Source: Ideonella paludis
GTDB taxonomy: Bacteria > Pseudomonadota > Gammaproteobacteria > Burkholderiales > Burkholderiaceae_C
NCBI RefSeq assembly: GCF_018069865.1
Contig: NZ_JAGQDG010000001.1
Coordinates: forward strand, 186,001 to 250,000
Direction: 5' to 3'
Length of the DNA stretch: 64,000 nucleotides
Numbering within the stretch: position 1 is the stretch's first letter; the number at the start of each line of letters is the position of its first letter. The translations under genes and the position numbers were made by a program. Positions 28,961 to 37,715 of this stretch are shown piece by piece. Below the pieces are notes generated by a model that did no database searches, was not told the DNA's origin, and saw only the letters and a list, made by a program, of their open reading frames with translations.

Positions 28961-29647
28961 TCACTCTTGGGCAAGGGCTTCGAGCAAACCGAGGATGGGC
29001 TGCAGACGCAGGTCCAACTCGGCGAGCAGGGTCTGCTCAAACTCGTTGACAAATTGAGCCAGCCAAGCGGCCTGCGGGTGCACGGGCACCAGGGCTTGGG
29101 CAGGGCCATCGGCAGCGGCGGGCTGATGTTGAGTGCGCAGTTGCTGATAACGTGTTTTTAAGAAGCTGGGCACACCAGCGAGCAGCCGCTGCTCGCGCGC
29201 AGCCAGCATCTGGCCCAGCAGGGTGTCCATGGCCACCAACTGCGCCAAGCGCGGCGAGGATTGTGCAAGAAGGCCTTGGCGCACATGCTCGCGCAAGGCC
29301 TGCACGCTCATCTCCATGCGGCGTTGCTCGTCTTGGTAGCGCTGGTGGTAGAGCGGGTACTCAGTGTCCAGCGTCTTTTCGCGGCGGGTGATGCTGGCGC
29401 GCAGGGTGTGGCGCGTGCGCTCCAACGCCTGCTGCAAGTCTGCGGCCGCAACCTTGCCCTGCTGGGCCTTGGGCAGCGTCGGCGTCTGGGCCACACTTTG
29501 CTGCGCCGCATGCAAGGTGATGGCGTCCGCCACATTCAGCCACTGCGCCATGCGCTGCGCCACGCCGGGGTCGGCAGGGGCAGGGGCCGGCACTCCAGGG
29601 GCCAAGCTCGCCAAATGGCGCACCAGTAGAGAGTCATTGAAGCGCAA
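28961..29647 (-). CDS. DUF3348-type protein, first gene of the MotA/OmpA-like operon
   Basis: A 228-residue helical protein. The N-terminus (FNDSLLVRHLASL...AQRMAQWLNVADAITLHAA) matches what I know of DUF3348. The middle is basic and coiled (RRMEMSVQALREHVRQGLL). The start is a TTG with AGGA six bases upstream; the next gene begins 26 bp after its stop. It precedes the channel gene and probably acts with it, but no catalytic motif is visible. Confidence 0.75.
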   Translation of the reverse strand: MRFNDSLLVRHLASLAPGVPAPAPADPGVAQRMAQWLNVADAITLHAAQQSVAQTPTLPKAQQGKVAAADLQQALERTRHTLRASITRREKTLDTEYPLYHQRYQDEQRRMEMSVQALREHVRQGLLAQSSPRLAQLVAMDTLLGQMLAAREQRLLAGVPSFLKTRYQQLRTQHQPAAADGPAQALVPVHPQAAWLAQFVNEFEQTLLAELDLRLQPILGLLEALAQE

Positions 29648-29681
29648 AAGTCATCCTTCGCTCTGCGGCTGCAGAGCCCTT

Positions 29682-29919
29682 AGCCTAGAAACGGCAGTTG
29701 GACACGGTCGAAAGTGCCGTGATGCGGTGCGCCAGCAAGGCGCGACGACGCAGCGGGCCTGTGCCCGCAAGGAGGAGCAACGCCGCTGGCGCGTCGCAGC
29801 GCGGGGCTGGCGACCGTGTAGCGCCCTCACCCAAGCGGTGAGCATGGTCGTGAACACATTTTGCAGTAGTGAGAAGGACTTGCATGCGGAGCAAAGCGGT
29901 CAACTGCCGTTTCTAGGCT
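29682..29919. repeat. 238-bp element bounded by 19-bp perfect inverted repeats
   Basis: AGCCTAGAAACGGCAGTTG at 29682-29700 recurs exactly inverted at 29901-29919. Inside, ACACGGTCG (29702-29710) pairs with CGACCGTGT (29811-29819), and GC-rich hairpin blocks lie between. No convincing gene is inside; short open frames here look spurious. The structure suggests a MITE-like or interspersed palindromic element, or a strongly folded RNA, inserted between the DUF3348 promoter side and the nitronate monooxygenase 3' end. Confidence 0.6.
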
Positions 29920-29934
29920 TAGGGGTCATGTTCT

Positions 29935-30978
29935 TCACAGCGGGTTGAGGCGCTGGGTCAGCGCGGCGGCGCTGAGGGGCTGGCCCGTGCGCAAGAGGGC
30001 TGCATTTTGCCCGGCCCACAAGGGCGTGAAGTCACAGCGCCCTTGGGCCTCGGCCGCCGCCCGCAAGGGGGCCAGGGCTGCCGTGGCCAAAGGGAAGGCC
30101 GGGGCCAGCGGGCTCATGGGCTCCTCTGCCATGAAGGCATTGACGATGCCCCGCGCAGGCCGGCCGGTAAAGCGGTTGGTCAGTGCAGTCTGCTGGGCAG
30201 CCGGGCTTTGCAAGGCCTCTCGGTGCAGGGCCGAGGTGGTGGCTTCCGGGCACAACAGATAGGCCGTGCCAACCTGCGCGGCCACCGCGCCCAGGGATAG
30301 CACAGCCGCCACCCCAGCAGCGTCGGCAATGCCCCCGGCGGCCACCACCGGCACGCTGACCGCCGCCCGCACCTGGGGCAGCAGCGCCAGGGTGTCGCCT
30401 TGCAGGCTCAAGTCCTCGCTCAAGAAGTGGCCTCGGTGGCCTCCGGCTTCCAGGCCTTGGGCAATCACGACATCGGCGCCCTGGGCTTGCAGCCAGCGTG
30501 CTTCGTCCACCGTGGTGGCCGAAGACATCACCACCGCGCCGGTGGCCTTGACGCGGGCCAGCAAATCCGCAGGCGGCAAGCCGAAATGAAAGCTGACCAC
30601 AGGCGGGCGCAAGGCCTCGACCAAGGCGGCAGACTCCGCACTGAAAGGCTGGCGCGCAGCACTGAGCGGCAGCGCGGGCGCCGCCACCCCCCAGGCCGCA
30701 TAGTGCGGTGCCAGGTGCGCCAGCCAAGCCGCTTCCCGCGCAGGCTCATGCACCGGGGGCGTGTGGCAGAAGAAGTTGACCGCCCACGGGCGGCCGCGCG
30801 CGCCATCGGCCAGGGCATGCATTTGTACAGCCAAGGCCTCGGGCGCCAACATCGCGGCTGGCAGCGAGCCCAAGCCGCCACCGTCCATCACCGCGAGGGC
30901 CAAGCGTGCGTCTTGCACGCCGGCCATCGGCGCTTGGATGATGGGCGTGGGCAGGGCCACGCGGCCGAGCTGGATCAC
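29935..30978 (-). CDS. Nitronate monooxygenase (2-nitropropane dioxygenase family)
   Basis: A 347-residue FMN-dependent TIM-barrel enzyme that oxidises alkyl nitronates such as propionate-3-nitronate. Family blocks: PIIQAPMAGVQD at the N-terminus, VVSFHFGLP, the catalytic-loop QGLEAGGHRGHF with its His, PVVAAGGIADAAGVAAVL, VGTAYLLCPEA and FTGRPARGIVN. The start is a GTG overlapping the radA stop (GTGA), so it is expressed with radA. The physiological role is usually protective or unknown. Confidence 0.92.
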   Translation of the reverse strand: MIQLGRVALPTPIIQAPMAGVQDARLALAVMDGGGLGSLPAAMLAPEALAVQMHALADGARGRPWAVNFFCHTPPVHEPAREAAWLAHLAPHYAAWGVAAPALPLSAARQPFSAESAALVEALRPPVVSFHFGLPPADLLARVKATGAVVMSSATTVDEARWLQAQGADVVIAQGLEAGGHRGHFLSEDLSLQGDTLALLPQVRAAVSVPVVAAGGIADAAGVAAVLSLGAVAAQVGTAYLLCPEATTSALHREALQSPAAQQTALTNRFTGRPARGIVNAFMAEEPMSPLAPAFPLATAALAPLRAAAEAQGRCDFTPLWAGQNAALLRTGQPLSAAALTQRLNPL

Positions 30979-32342
30979 AGCAGCCCCCGCAAGACATCAA
31001 TCGCTTGCTCGATGCGGTCGACTGGATGAATGGTGAGCCCCTCAATAGGCTTTTTGGGCGCATTGGCGCGCGGCACCACGGCCACCGAGAAGCCCAGCTT
31101 GGCGGCTTCTTTGAGGCGCTCTTGGCCGCGTGGCGCGGGCCGCACCTCGCCCGCCAAGCCGACCTCGCCAAAGGCGATGAAGCCGCGCGGCAGGGGCTTG
31201 CCGCGCAAGCTGCTTTGGATGGCCAGCATCACGGCCAGGTCAGCCGCCGGCTCGGTGATGCGCACGCCGCCCACAGCGTTGACAAACACGTCTTGATCGG
31301 CGCAAGAGACACCCGCATGGCGGTGCAACACCGCCAGCAGCATGGCCAGGCGGTCGCGGTCCAGGCCCACGCTCAGGCGGCGCGGGCTGGGGCCGCCGCT
31401 GTCCACCAAGGCCTGGATCTCCACCAACAAGGGCCGCGTGCCTTCAAGCGTCACCAAGACGCAAGAGCCGGGCACTGGCTCGTCATGCGTGGACAAAAAG
31501 ATGGCGCTGGGGTTGGAGACGCCTTTGAGCCCGCGCTCGGTCATCGCAAACACGCCGATCTCATTGACGGCGCCAAAGCGGTTCTTGATGGCTCGTACTA
31601 AGCGGAAGCTGCTGTGGGTGTCGCCCTCGAAATAGAGCACGGTGTCGACGATGTGCTCCAGCACGCGTGGGCCGGCCAGCGCGCCTTCTTTGGTGACATG
31701 GCCGACCAGCACCATGGCGCAGTTGCGCGCCTTGGCCACGCGGGTGAGCTGGGCCGCGCACTCGCGCACCTGGGCCACCGAGCCCGGCGCGCTGGAGAGC
31801 TGGTCGGAGTAGAGCGTTTGGATGGAGTCGATGACGCAAAAGCTGGGGCGCTCCGCCTCAATGGTGGCGAGGATTTTTTCCAGGTGGATCTCGGCCACCA
31901 CGCGCACCTGCTGGCCGGATAAATCCATGCGCCGCGCCCGCATCGCTACTTGCGCGGCCGACTCTTCGCCCGTGACATAGAGCACAGGAATGCGGGCACT
32001 CAAGGCCTCTACGGCCTGCAGCAGCAAGGTGGATTTGCCAATGCCGGGGTCGCCACCGATCAGCACCACACCGCCCTCCACAATGCCGCCGCCCAAGACG
32101 CGGTCCAGCTCATCCAGCCCCGTGGGCGTGCGCTCCACATCCGAGGCCTCAATGGCCGCCAAGGTGGTGACAGGCTGCGAGCTGGCCAGCGCGGTGAAAC
32201 GGTTTTTGGACGGCCCCGCTGCAGGCTCAGCCACCCCTTCTTCCAGCGTGTTCCAGGCCTTGCAGTGCGGGCATTGGCCGAGCCACTTGGGGCTGGTGCC
32301 GCCGCACTCGTTGCAGGTGTAGAGGGTCTTGACGCGGGACAT
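30975..32342 (-). CDS. radA: DNA repair protein RadA
   Basis: A 455-residue branch-migration helicase-like RecA paralogue. It has an N-terminal C4 zinc finger (CNECGG...CPHC), Walker A GGDPGIGKST, the RadA-specific IKNRFGAVNEIGVF block, and a C-terminal Lon-protease-like domain (RRLSVGLDRDRLAMLLAVL...VFVNAVGGVRI). The ATG at 32342 opens directly into the zinc-finger region; a farther upstream start at 32396 adds residues without homology. Divergent from a beta-helix lipoprotein gene. Confidence 0.96.
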   Translation of the reverse strand: MSRVKTLYTCNECGGTSPKWLGQCPHCKAWNTLEEGVAEPAAGPSKNRFTALASSQPVTTLAAIEASDVERTPTGLDELDRVLGGGIVEGGVVLIGGDPGIGKSTLLLQAVEALSARIPVLYVTGEESAAQVAMRARRMDLSGQQVRVVAEIHLEKILATIEAERPSFCVIDSIQTLYSDQLSSAPGSVAQVRECAAQLTRVAKARNCAMVLVGHVTKEGALAGPRVLEHIVDTVLYFEGDTHSSFRLVRAIKNRFGAVNEIGVFAMTERGLKGVSNPSAIFLSTHDEPVPGSCVLVTLEGTRPLLVEIQALVDSGGPSPRRLSVGLDRDRLAMLLAVLHRHAGVSCADQDVFVNAVGGVRITEPAADLAVMLAIQSSLRGKPLPRGFIAFGEVGLAGEVRPAPRGQERLKEAAKLGFSVAVVPRANAPKKPIEGLTIHPVDRIEQAIDVLRGLL

Positions 32343-32515
32343 TGGAAAGGTAAGCAGGTGTGAAGCTGGCGAGAAGCCGGGCAAAGTCCGCGCCATTCTC
32401 GCAGCAGTGGGCAGCGTTCTCTGTCAGAGTACAGGCTCAGCACTTTGCCGGTTTGGCGGCCGCCCCTTTGGCGCACCTGACACGCCGTACATTGGCTCAC
32501 CTGCCCTGTTGTCTC

Positions 32516-34078
32516 ATGCCACACACTCGACTCGTCACGCCACGACGCACGCCCTCTTCCACCACACGGTGGTCTCGCTTGGCTTGGCTGATGCTGTGCG
32601 TGAGCTTTTTGGGCCTGCAAGCCTGTGGCGGCGGCGGCGGCGGCAGCCCGGACCCCAATGCCGGAGGCCCAAGCCCTGCACCGGCCCCCTCGCCGGCACC
32701 AGCGCCTGCGCCGGCGCCCTCCCCCGCACCAACACCCGCACCCGCCCCTGCACCCACACCGGCCCCCACACCGCCGCCCACGGCCGTGGTGTGGGTCGGG
32801 CCGGCCAGCAGTGCACCGGCTGGCGCCACCGTGCGGGCCAGCCTGCAGGCCGTGCCTTGGGCCACCTTGCCCGCTGGCGCCTTGATCGTGGTCGGGCCTG
32901 GTGCACAGGCAGGCCCCATCACCATCACCAGCCAAGGCACAGCGGCACAGCCCATTGAAGTGCGCGCGGCCGACACCAGCAACCCACCGGTGGTGAACAG
33001 CTCCTTTGATTTCCAAGGCGCGGCCCATGTCAAGCTCAAAGGCTTTGTGGTCAGCGGCTCGCCGTGGGGCGCGGTCGTGATCCGGCGCGGCAGCCACCAC
33101 ATCACCATTGAGGGCAACACGCTCAAGCAGTCCTATATGGGCGTGAACATCAGCGATGGCGCGGGCGAAGGCCTGCAGATCGTCGACAACTTGATTGAGG
33201 ACAACGAAACCCACGGCGTAGCCATTGCGGTAGAGAACACCGCGCAGGCCGCCACCTCACGCGTGGCGGGCAACACCATCCGCCGCAACGGCCACCACGG
33301 CATCGAGATCCAAACCTCGCATTACGTGATTGAGCGCAATGTGGTGAGCGAAAGCGGTCGCGGCATTGGTGGGGCCTCGGGCATCCACCTCTTCAGCCGC
33401 AATGCGGCCGAGAACACCGGTGACAACAACGTCATCCGCTACAACTTCAGCTTCAACAATGTGGACCAGTTGCTGCACTGGGACGGCAATGGCATCCAAG
33501 CCGACCAATGGTGCGATGGCAATGTGATTGCCTACAACGTGGCCTGGGGCAATGATGGCGCGGGCCTGATCTTGTTTGACGCCGTCAACAACGAAGCGCA
33601 CAACAACACCTTGATCGGCAATGCCCGAGACCAAGGCCGCGCGGCCAGCGCAGCGGGCGACCTGATTCTCAGCAGCTCCGCCGCCGGCAGCTTGCGCAAT
33701 GCCAACAACCGGGTCTACAACAACCTGATCGTGCCGACGCGCAGTGGCGCCGCAGGCCTGACGATTGATGCGGCCACCGCAGCCAATCCCAACAGCATCG
33801 GGCCGAATCTGTGGGTGCCCCACCCAGAGGCCACCGCCGTGGTGCGCAAGGGCAGCAGCACAGCCCGCAGCGCCAGTGAGGTGGATGCCTTGCTGGGCAG
33901 CAGCGGCAACGGCGTGGAGGCCTTGTCCTTCAGTGACCTCAATGCCCCGCTGAGCCACGGCCTGAAGCTCACCCGCAAGCCCAGCCGCAATGGCCTCACA
34001 CCCACCGGCAATGACCTGCAGGGGACGGCCCCGCAGGCGGGCTACAGCTTCTTCGGCGCCTACTACACGGCGCCTTGA
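32516..34078 (+). CDS. Right-handed beta-helix lipoprotein (paralogue A)
   Basis: A 520-residue surface-type protein. Signal segment (RLAWLMLCVSFLGLQAC) ends in a lipobox, LGLQ-AC, so it should be lipid-anchored. A GGGGGG and a roughly 40-residue Pro/Ala repeat linker follow. The rest consists of parallel beta-helix rungs with repeated N-x-I/V-x-x-N-x motifs (HHITIEGN, GLQIVDNLIEDN, YVIERNVVSE), as in pectate lyases, NosD or C5-epimerases. Conserved blocks FDFQGAAHVKLKGFVVSGSP and WDGNGIQADQWCDGNVIAYN are shared with the paralogue at 34895. A polysaccharide lyase or epimerase role is plausible but the substrate is not readable. Confidence 0.8.
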   Translation: MPHTRLVTPRRTPSSTTRWSRLAWLMLCVSFLGLQACGGGGGGSPDPNAGGPSPAPAPSPAPAPAPAPSPAPTPAPAPAPTPAPTPPPTAVVWVGPASSAPAGATVRASLQAVPWATLPAGALIVVGPGAQAGPITITSQGTAAQPIEVRAADTSNPPVVNSSFDFQGAAHVKLKGFVVSGSPWGAVVIRRGSHHITIEGNTLKQSYMGVNISDGAGEGLQIVDNLIEDNETHGVAIAVENTAQAATSRVAGNTIRRNGHHGIEIQTSHYVIERNVVSESGRGIGGASGIHLFSRNAAENTGDNNVIRYNFSFNNVDQLLHWDGNGIQADQWCDGNVIAYNVAWGNDGAGLILFDAVNNEAHNNTLIGNARDQGRAASAAGDLILSSSAAGSLRNANNRVYNNLIVPTRSGAAGLTIDAATAANPNSIGPNLWVPHPEATAVVRKGSSTARSASEVDALLGSSGNGVEALSFSDLNAPLSHGLKLTRKPSRNGLTPTGNDLQGTAPQAGYSFFGAYYTAP

Positions 34079-34127
34079 GCCGCGCCCACTACACTCGCAA
34101 CACTCTTGTTGTTGATGTGAGTGTCCG

Positions 34128-34751
34128 ATGAGCTTTGAGGCATGGTGGCCCTTCTTTGTGGCCACAGTTTTGATCAGTCTCTCCCCTGGTCCCGGCGCCA
34201 TTGCGGCCATGGGTGCGGGGCTCAACCACGGCTTTGCCAAAGGCCAGCGCATTGCGCTGGGCCTGATGTTGGGAGTGTGGACGCAACTCTTGGTGGTGGG
34301 AGTGGGCCTGGGTGCGCTCTTGGCCACGTCCAGCCTGGCCTTCAATGCCGTCAAGTGGCTGGGGGTGGCTTACTTGGTGTGGCTGGGCATTCAGCAGTGG
34401 CGCGCCCCCGCAAAGCCCTTGGTCGAGGCGGCACCGGGCGCCACGCCCAGCGGTGGCTTGATCTTGCGCGGTTGGTCCGTCAATGCCATCAACCCCAAGG
34501 GCACGGTGTTCTTGCTGGCCGTGATGCCGCAGTTCCTGGACACCCAAGCCCCCCTGTTGGCGCAGTACCTCACGATTGGCGCCACCTTCGGCGCGGTGGA
34601 GTTTGCGGTGATGACGGGCTATGTGGCGCTGGCCTCCAAGCTGCTGGGCCTGTTGCGCTCGCCCCGGCAGATGCAATGGATGAACCGCATTTTCGGCAGC
34701 CTCTTTGTGCTGGCCGGTGTGGCCCTGGCGCGCTTTCATCGGCACACCTGA
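34128..34751 (+). CDS. LysE/RhtB-family amino acid exporter
   Basis: A 207-residue, about six-helix transporter. It starts MSFEAWWPFFVATVLISLSPGPGAIAAM, where LSPGPG is the LysE-family motif, followed by KGQRIALGLMLG and AVKWLGVAYLVWLG. It exports amino acids such as homoserine, threonine or lysine, or other small molecules; specificity is not inferable. It separates the two beta-helix paralogues. A GC-rich imperfect hairpin (CCCACCCGGG...CCCGGTGGGG, about 34768-34803) after its stop may be its terminator. Confidence 0.92.
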   Translation: MSFEAWWPFFVATVLISLSPGPGAIAAMGAGLNHGFAKGQRIALGLMLGVWTQLLVVGVGLGALLATSSLAFNAVKWLGVAYLVWLGIQQWRAPAKPLVEAAPGATPSGGLILRGWSVNAINPKGTVFLLAVMPQFLDTQAPLLAQYLTIGATFGAVEFAVMTGYVALASKLLGLLRSPRQMQWMNRIFGSLFVLAGVALARFHRHT

Positions 34752-34894
34752 AAGCAAACGTAAGGCCCACCCGGGGCGTGAATTACGACTACCCGGTGGG
34801 GTTTGTGCGCGGGCATAGTCCAGCGCACTCGACGACTCATGTTTTGGGAGGCTGGGCGACGAGCTGATCACTCTGCTTTTATTGGGAGTTCGTC

Positions 34895-36397
34895 GTGTGC
34901 CCTGCCTCATCCCTGGCGGCCCCTCGGGCCGCTGCCGCCCCATGGGCGCGCCGCCGCTGGCCCTTGGCGGGGCTGCTGGCCTTGTTGACCACCGCACTGG
35001 CGGCCTGCGGCGGCGGCGACCCCCCCGACACCTCAGCCGCGCTGCTGCAAAGTGAGCGAACCCAAGCCCAAGCGGCCGACCTCGCGCCCCTGGCCACCCC
35101 GCTGGTGTGGGTGGGGCCAGCGAGCGGTGCTCCAGCCGGCGCCAAGGTCTACAGCAGTCTTCAGGGCGTGCCTTGGGCCAGCTTGGCCGCAGGGACGTTG
35201 GTGCAGGTGGCTGCGGGCACCTATGCCGGCCCGGTGACCATCACCAGCCAAGGCACGGCCAGCGCGCCCATTGAGATTCAAGCCGCCAACGCCGCCACAC
35301 CGCCCCTGGTGACGAGCGCCTTTGACTTTCAAGGCGCTGCGCACGTTCGGCTCAAGGGCTTTGTGGTTGAGGGCTCGCCCTGGGGCGCCGTGGTGCTGCG
35401 CAGAGGCAGCCACCACATCACGGTGCAAGGCAACAGCCTGCGCCGCTCTTACATGGGCGTGGACGTCAGCGATGGCGCCGGCGAGGCCCTCAACATTGAG
35501 GGCAATGTGATCGAAGACAACCAGACGCATGGCCTCTCGGTGGCACAGATCACCACGCCCACAGCCGTGCCCTCACGCATCAGCGCCAATACCATTCGGC
35601 GTAACGGCCATCATGGGGTGGAGCTGCGCAGCTCACGCTGGGTGGTCGAGCACAACATCGTCAGCGACCATGGCAGCGGCATTGGCGGCGCCACCGGCAT
35701 CCACCTCTTCAGCGCCAGCCCCACCGAGGACAGCGGCGATGACAACCTCATCCGCTACAACTTCAGCTTTGCCAACCGCGACCGCATCCTGCACTGGGAC
35801 GGCAACGGCATTCAGGCCGACCAGTGGTGCGACCGCAATGTGATCGCCTACAACGTGGTGTGGGCCAATGATGGCGCGGGCATTGCGCTGTTCGATGCCA
35901 GCAGCAATGAGGTCTATGGCAACACCGCCCATGACAACGCCCAAGACACCGCTCGCCCGGCCAGCGCCAGCGGTGAGATCACCCTGAGCAAGGCGGCCAG
36001 CACCGCGACCAACCGCACCACGCTTAACAAGGTCTACAACAACACCTTGTCGGTCAAGCGCAGCGGCGCGACGGCCCTCACGGTGGACAACGCGGCTGCG
36101 GCGGGCAACAACACGCTGGGCCCCAACCTCTATGCACCGCACCCTTTTGGCACGGCCGTGCTGCGCAAGGGCACGCAATATGCCAAGACCACCAAGGAGG
36201 TCAACAGCGTCACGGGCCTCAGCGGCAATGCGGTCGAGGCCTTGAGCTGGCGAGACGCCAGCAACCCGCTGGGCCACGGCTTGGCCCTGAGCCGAGCCCC
36301 GTCCAAAGCAGGGCTCAAGCCCACCCCACCCGACATGCTGGGCGTGTGGCCCGCCGCTGGCCTGCGCTACTTCGGGGCCTACTACACGCCCCGCTGA
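34895..36397 (+). CDS. Right-handed beta-helix lipoprotein (paralogue B)
   Basis: A 500-residue protein starting with a GTG that has GGGAG six bases upstream. The signal (WPLAGLLALLTTALAAC) carries a lipobox, ALA-AC. Its mature half shares long conserved stretches with paralogue A (VWVGPAS.APAGA, TITSQGTA, FDFQGAAHV.LKGFVV, WDGNGIQADQWCD, ending FGAYYT). It lacks the long Pro/Ala linker of A. Tandem copies around a transporter suggest duplication plus divergence. Likely extracellular polysaccharide-active, by fold only. Confidence 0.8.
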   Translation: MCPASSLAAPRAAAAPWARRRWPLAGLLALLTTALAACGGGDPPDTSAALLQSERTQAQAADLAPLATPLVWVGPASGAPAGAKVYSSLQGVPWASLAAGTLVQVAAGTYAGPVTITSQGTASAPIEIQAANAATPPLVTSAFDFQGAAHVRLKGFVVEGSPWGAVVLRRGSHHITVQGNSLRRSYMGVDVSDGAGEALNIEGNVIEDNQTHGLSVAQITTPTAVPSRISANTIRRNGHHGVELRSSRWVVEHNIVSDHGSGIGGATGIHLFSASPTEDSGDDNLIRYNFSFANRDRILHWDGNGIQADQWCDRNVIAYNVVWANDGAGIALFDASSNEVYGNTAHDNAQDTARPASASGEITLSKAASTATNRTTLNKVYNNTLSVKRSGATALTVDNAAAAGNNTLGPNLYAPHPFGTAVLRKGTQYAKTTKEVNSVTGLSGNAVEALSWRDASNPLGHGLALSRAPSKAGLKPTPPDMLGVWPAAGLRYFGAYYTPR

Positions 36398-36406
36398 AGC
36401 GCGCGC

Positions 36407-37600
36407 TCAGCCCTCCATGCCTCCGCTGGGCACGAGTTGATCGTCAGCTGCGCTGGCCACCAGGGCGGGGCGCCCCACGATCAGCGGGTCTGCCGGGCCG
36501 ATGGTGGCCAGGTCGCGCTGGGTATAGGGCAGGCGGTGCAGCACAAAGCGCATCGCGTTCAGGCGAGCGCGTTTTTTGCAGTTGGACTTGATCACCATCC
36601 ACGGCGCGTCGGGCGTGTCGGTGTGCAAGAACATGGCCTCTTTGGCGCGGGTGTAGTCGTCCCACTTGTCCAGCGAGGCCATGTCGATGGGGCTGAGCTT
36701 CCACTGCTTGAGCGGGTGGGTCTTGCGCTCTTTGAAACGGCGACGCTGCTCTTCGCGGCTGACCGAGAACCAGAACTTGAAGAGGTGGATGCCCGAGCGC
36801 ACCAGTTGCCGCTCAAACTCGGGCGCCTGGCGCAAGAACTCGTCGTACTCGGCATCGGTGCAAAAGCCCATCACGCGCTCCACACCGGCGCGGTTGTACC
36901 AACTGCGATCGAACATCACGATCTCGCCCTTGGACGGCAGGTGCTGGATGTAGCGCTGGAAGTACCACTGGCCCTTCTCGGCATCGCTGGGCTTTTCCAG
37001 CGCCACCACGCGCGCACCGCGAGGGTTCAAATGCTCCATGAAGCGCTTGATGGTGCCGCCCTTGCCCGCCGCATCGCGGCCCTCAAACAAGATCACCACG
37101 CGCTGGCCCGTCTCTTTGACCCAAGCCTGCAGCTTCAGCAGCTCCACCTGCAGGCGGTACTTTTGCTTCTCATAGCTGCGGCGCGAGAGCAAGTGTTTGT
37201 AGGGGTAAGCGCCATCGCGCCAGCCAGGGGCCAGCTCAGTATCAGGGTCGCTGCCCTGCGCCTTGGCTTGGGGGTCGGCCACGGTTTGCAGCGCGCGGCG
37301 CAAGGCGCGCTGCTCATCGGGCGAAGCCCCCTCCAGCAAGGCCTGGACTCGGCTCATCAACACACTGGCATCCTCACCCTTGGGCCGCGCTTGAACCGCA
37401 TCCTTCAAGGCCTCGGCGCGCACGATGGAAGCGGCGGTGGCAGCTTTGGCCACGGCATGTCCTTCCTGACGCTTGGCGCGCGGGCGCCGCGCCGGTGACG
37501 GCGATGCCGCTGCGGAGGCCGCGCCACGCGGCTGCCGGCTGGCGGAAGAATCTGCGGCGGCCTGACGGGCGGCGGAGGCGGTGGTTTTTCGAGTGGCCAT
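36407..37600 (-). CDS. ppk2: Polyphosphate kinase 2 (class I) with long basic N-terminal extension
   Basis: A 397-residue PPK2 transferring phosphate between polyphosphate and nucleoside diphosphates. Walker A GRDAAGKGGTIKRF, Walker B-lid MFDRSWYNRAGVERVMGFC, and KFWFSVSREEQRRRF are diagnostic. About 120 residues precede the catalytic core; the first 70 are Ala/Lys/Arg/Ser-rich and disordered (histone-like), whereas PPK2 class I enzymes are usually about 270-300 residues. It is convergent with the beta-helix gene, 9 bp apart. Confidence 0.93.
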   Translation of the reverse strand: MATRKTTASAARQAAADSSASRQPRGAASAAASPSPARRPRAKRQEGHAVAKAATAASIVRAEALKDAVQARPKGEDASVLMSRVQALLEGASPDEQRALRRALQTVADPQAKAQGSDPDTELAPGWRDGAYPYKHLLSRRSYEKQKYRLQVELLKLQAWVKETGQRVVILFEGRDAAGKGGTIKRFMEHLNPRGARVVALEKPSDAEKGQWYFQRYIQHLPSKGEIVMFDRSWYNRAGVERVMGFCTDAEYDEFLRQAPEFERQLVRSGIHLFKFWFSVSREEQRRRFKERKTHPLKQWKLSPIDMASLDKWDDYTRAKEAMFLHTDTPDAPWMVIKSNCKKRARLNAMRFVLHRLPYTQRDLATIGPADPLIVGRPALVASAADDQLVPSGGMEG

Positions 37601-37715
37601 GGTGGTTGGTTCTCCGGTTCAAGCAACCATTGATGATGAAACGATGCCCGCGGACCGTCTTGAGCAAGATCAAGAAACCTCAGGCCACGCAGTGCCTATG
37701 GGACACTCCCCCGCC

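Noticed and set aside
29651-29903. Short minus-strand proteins ending near 29651 and 29685
   Set aside because: They lie wholly inside the palindromic element and have biased, non-protein-like composition; more likely by-products of a repeat.
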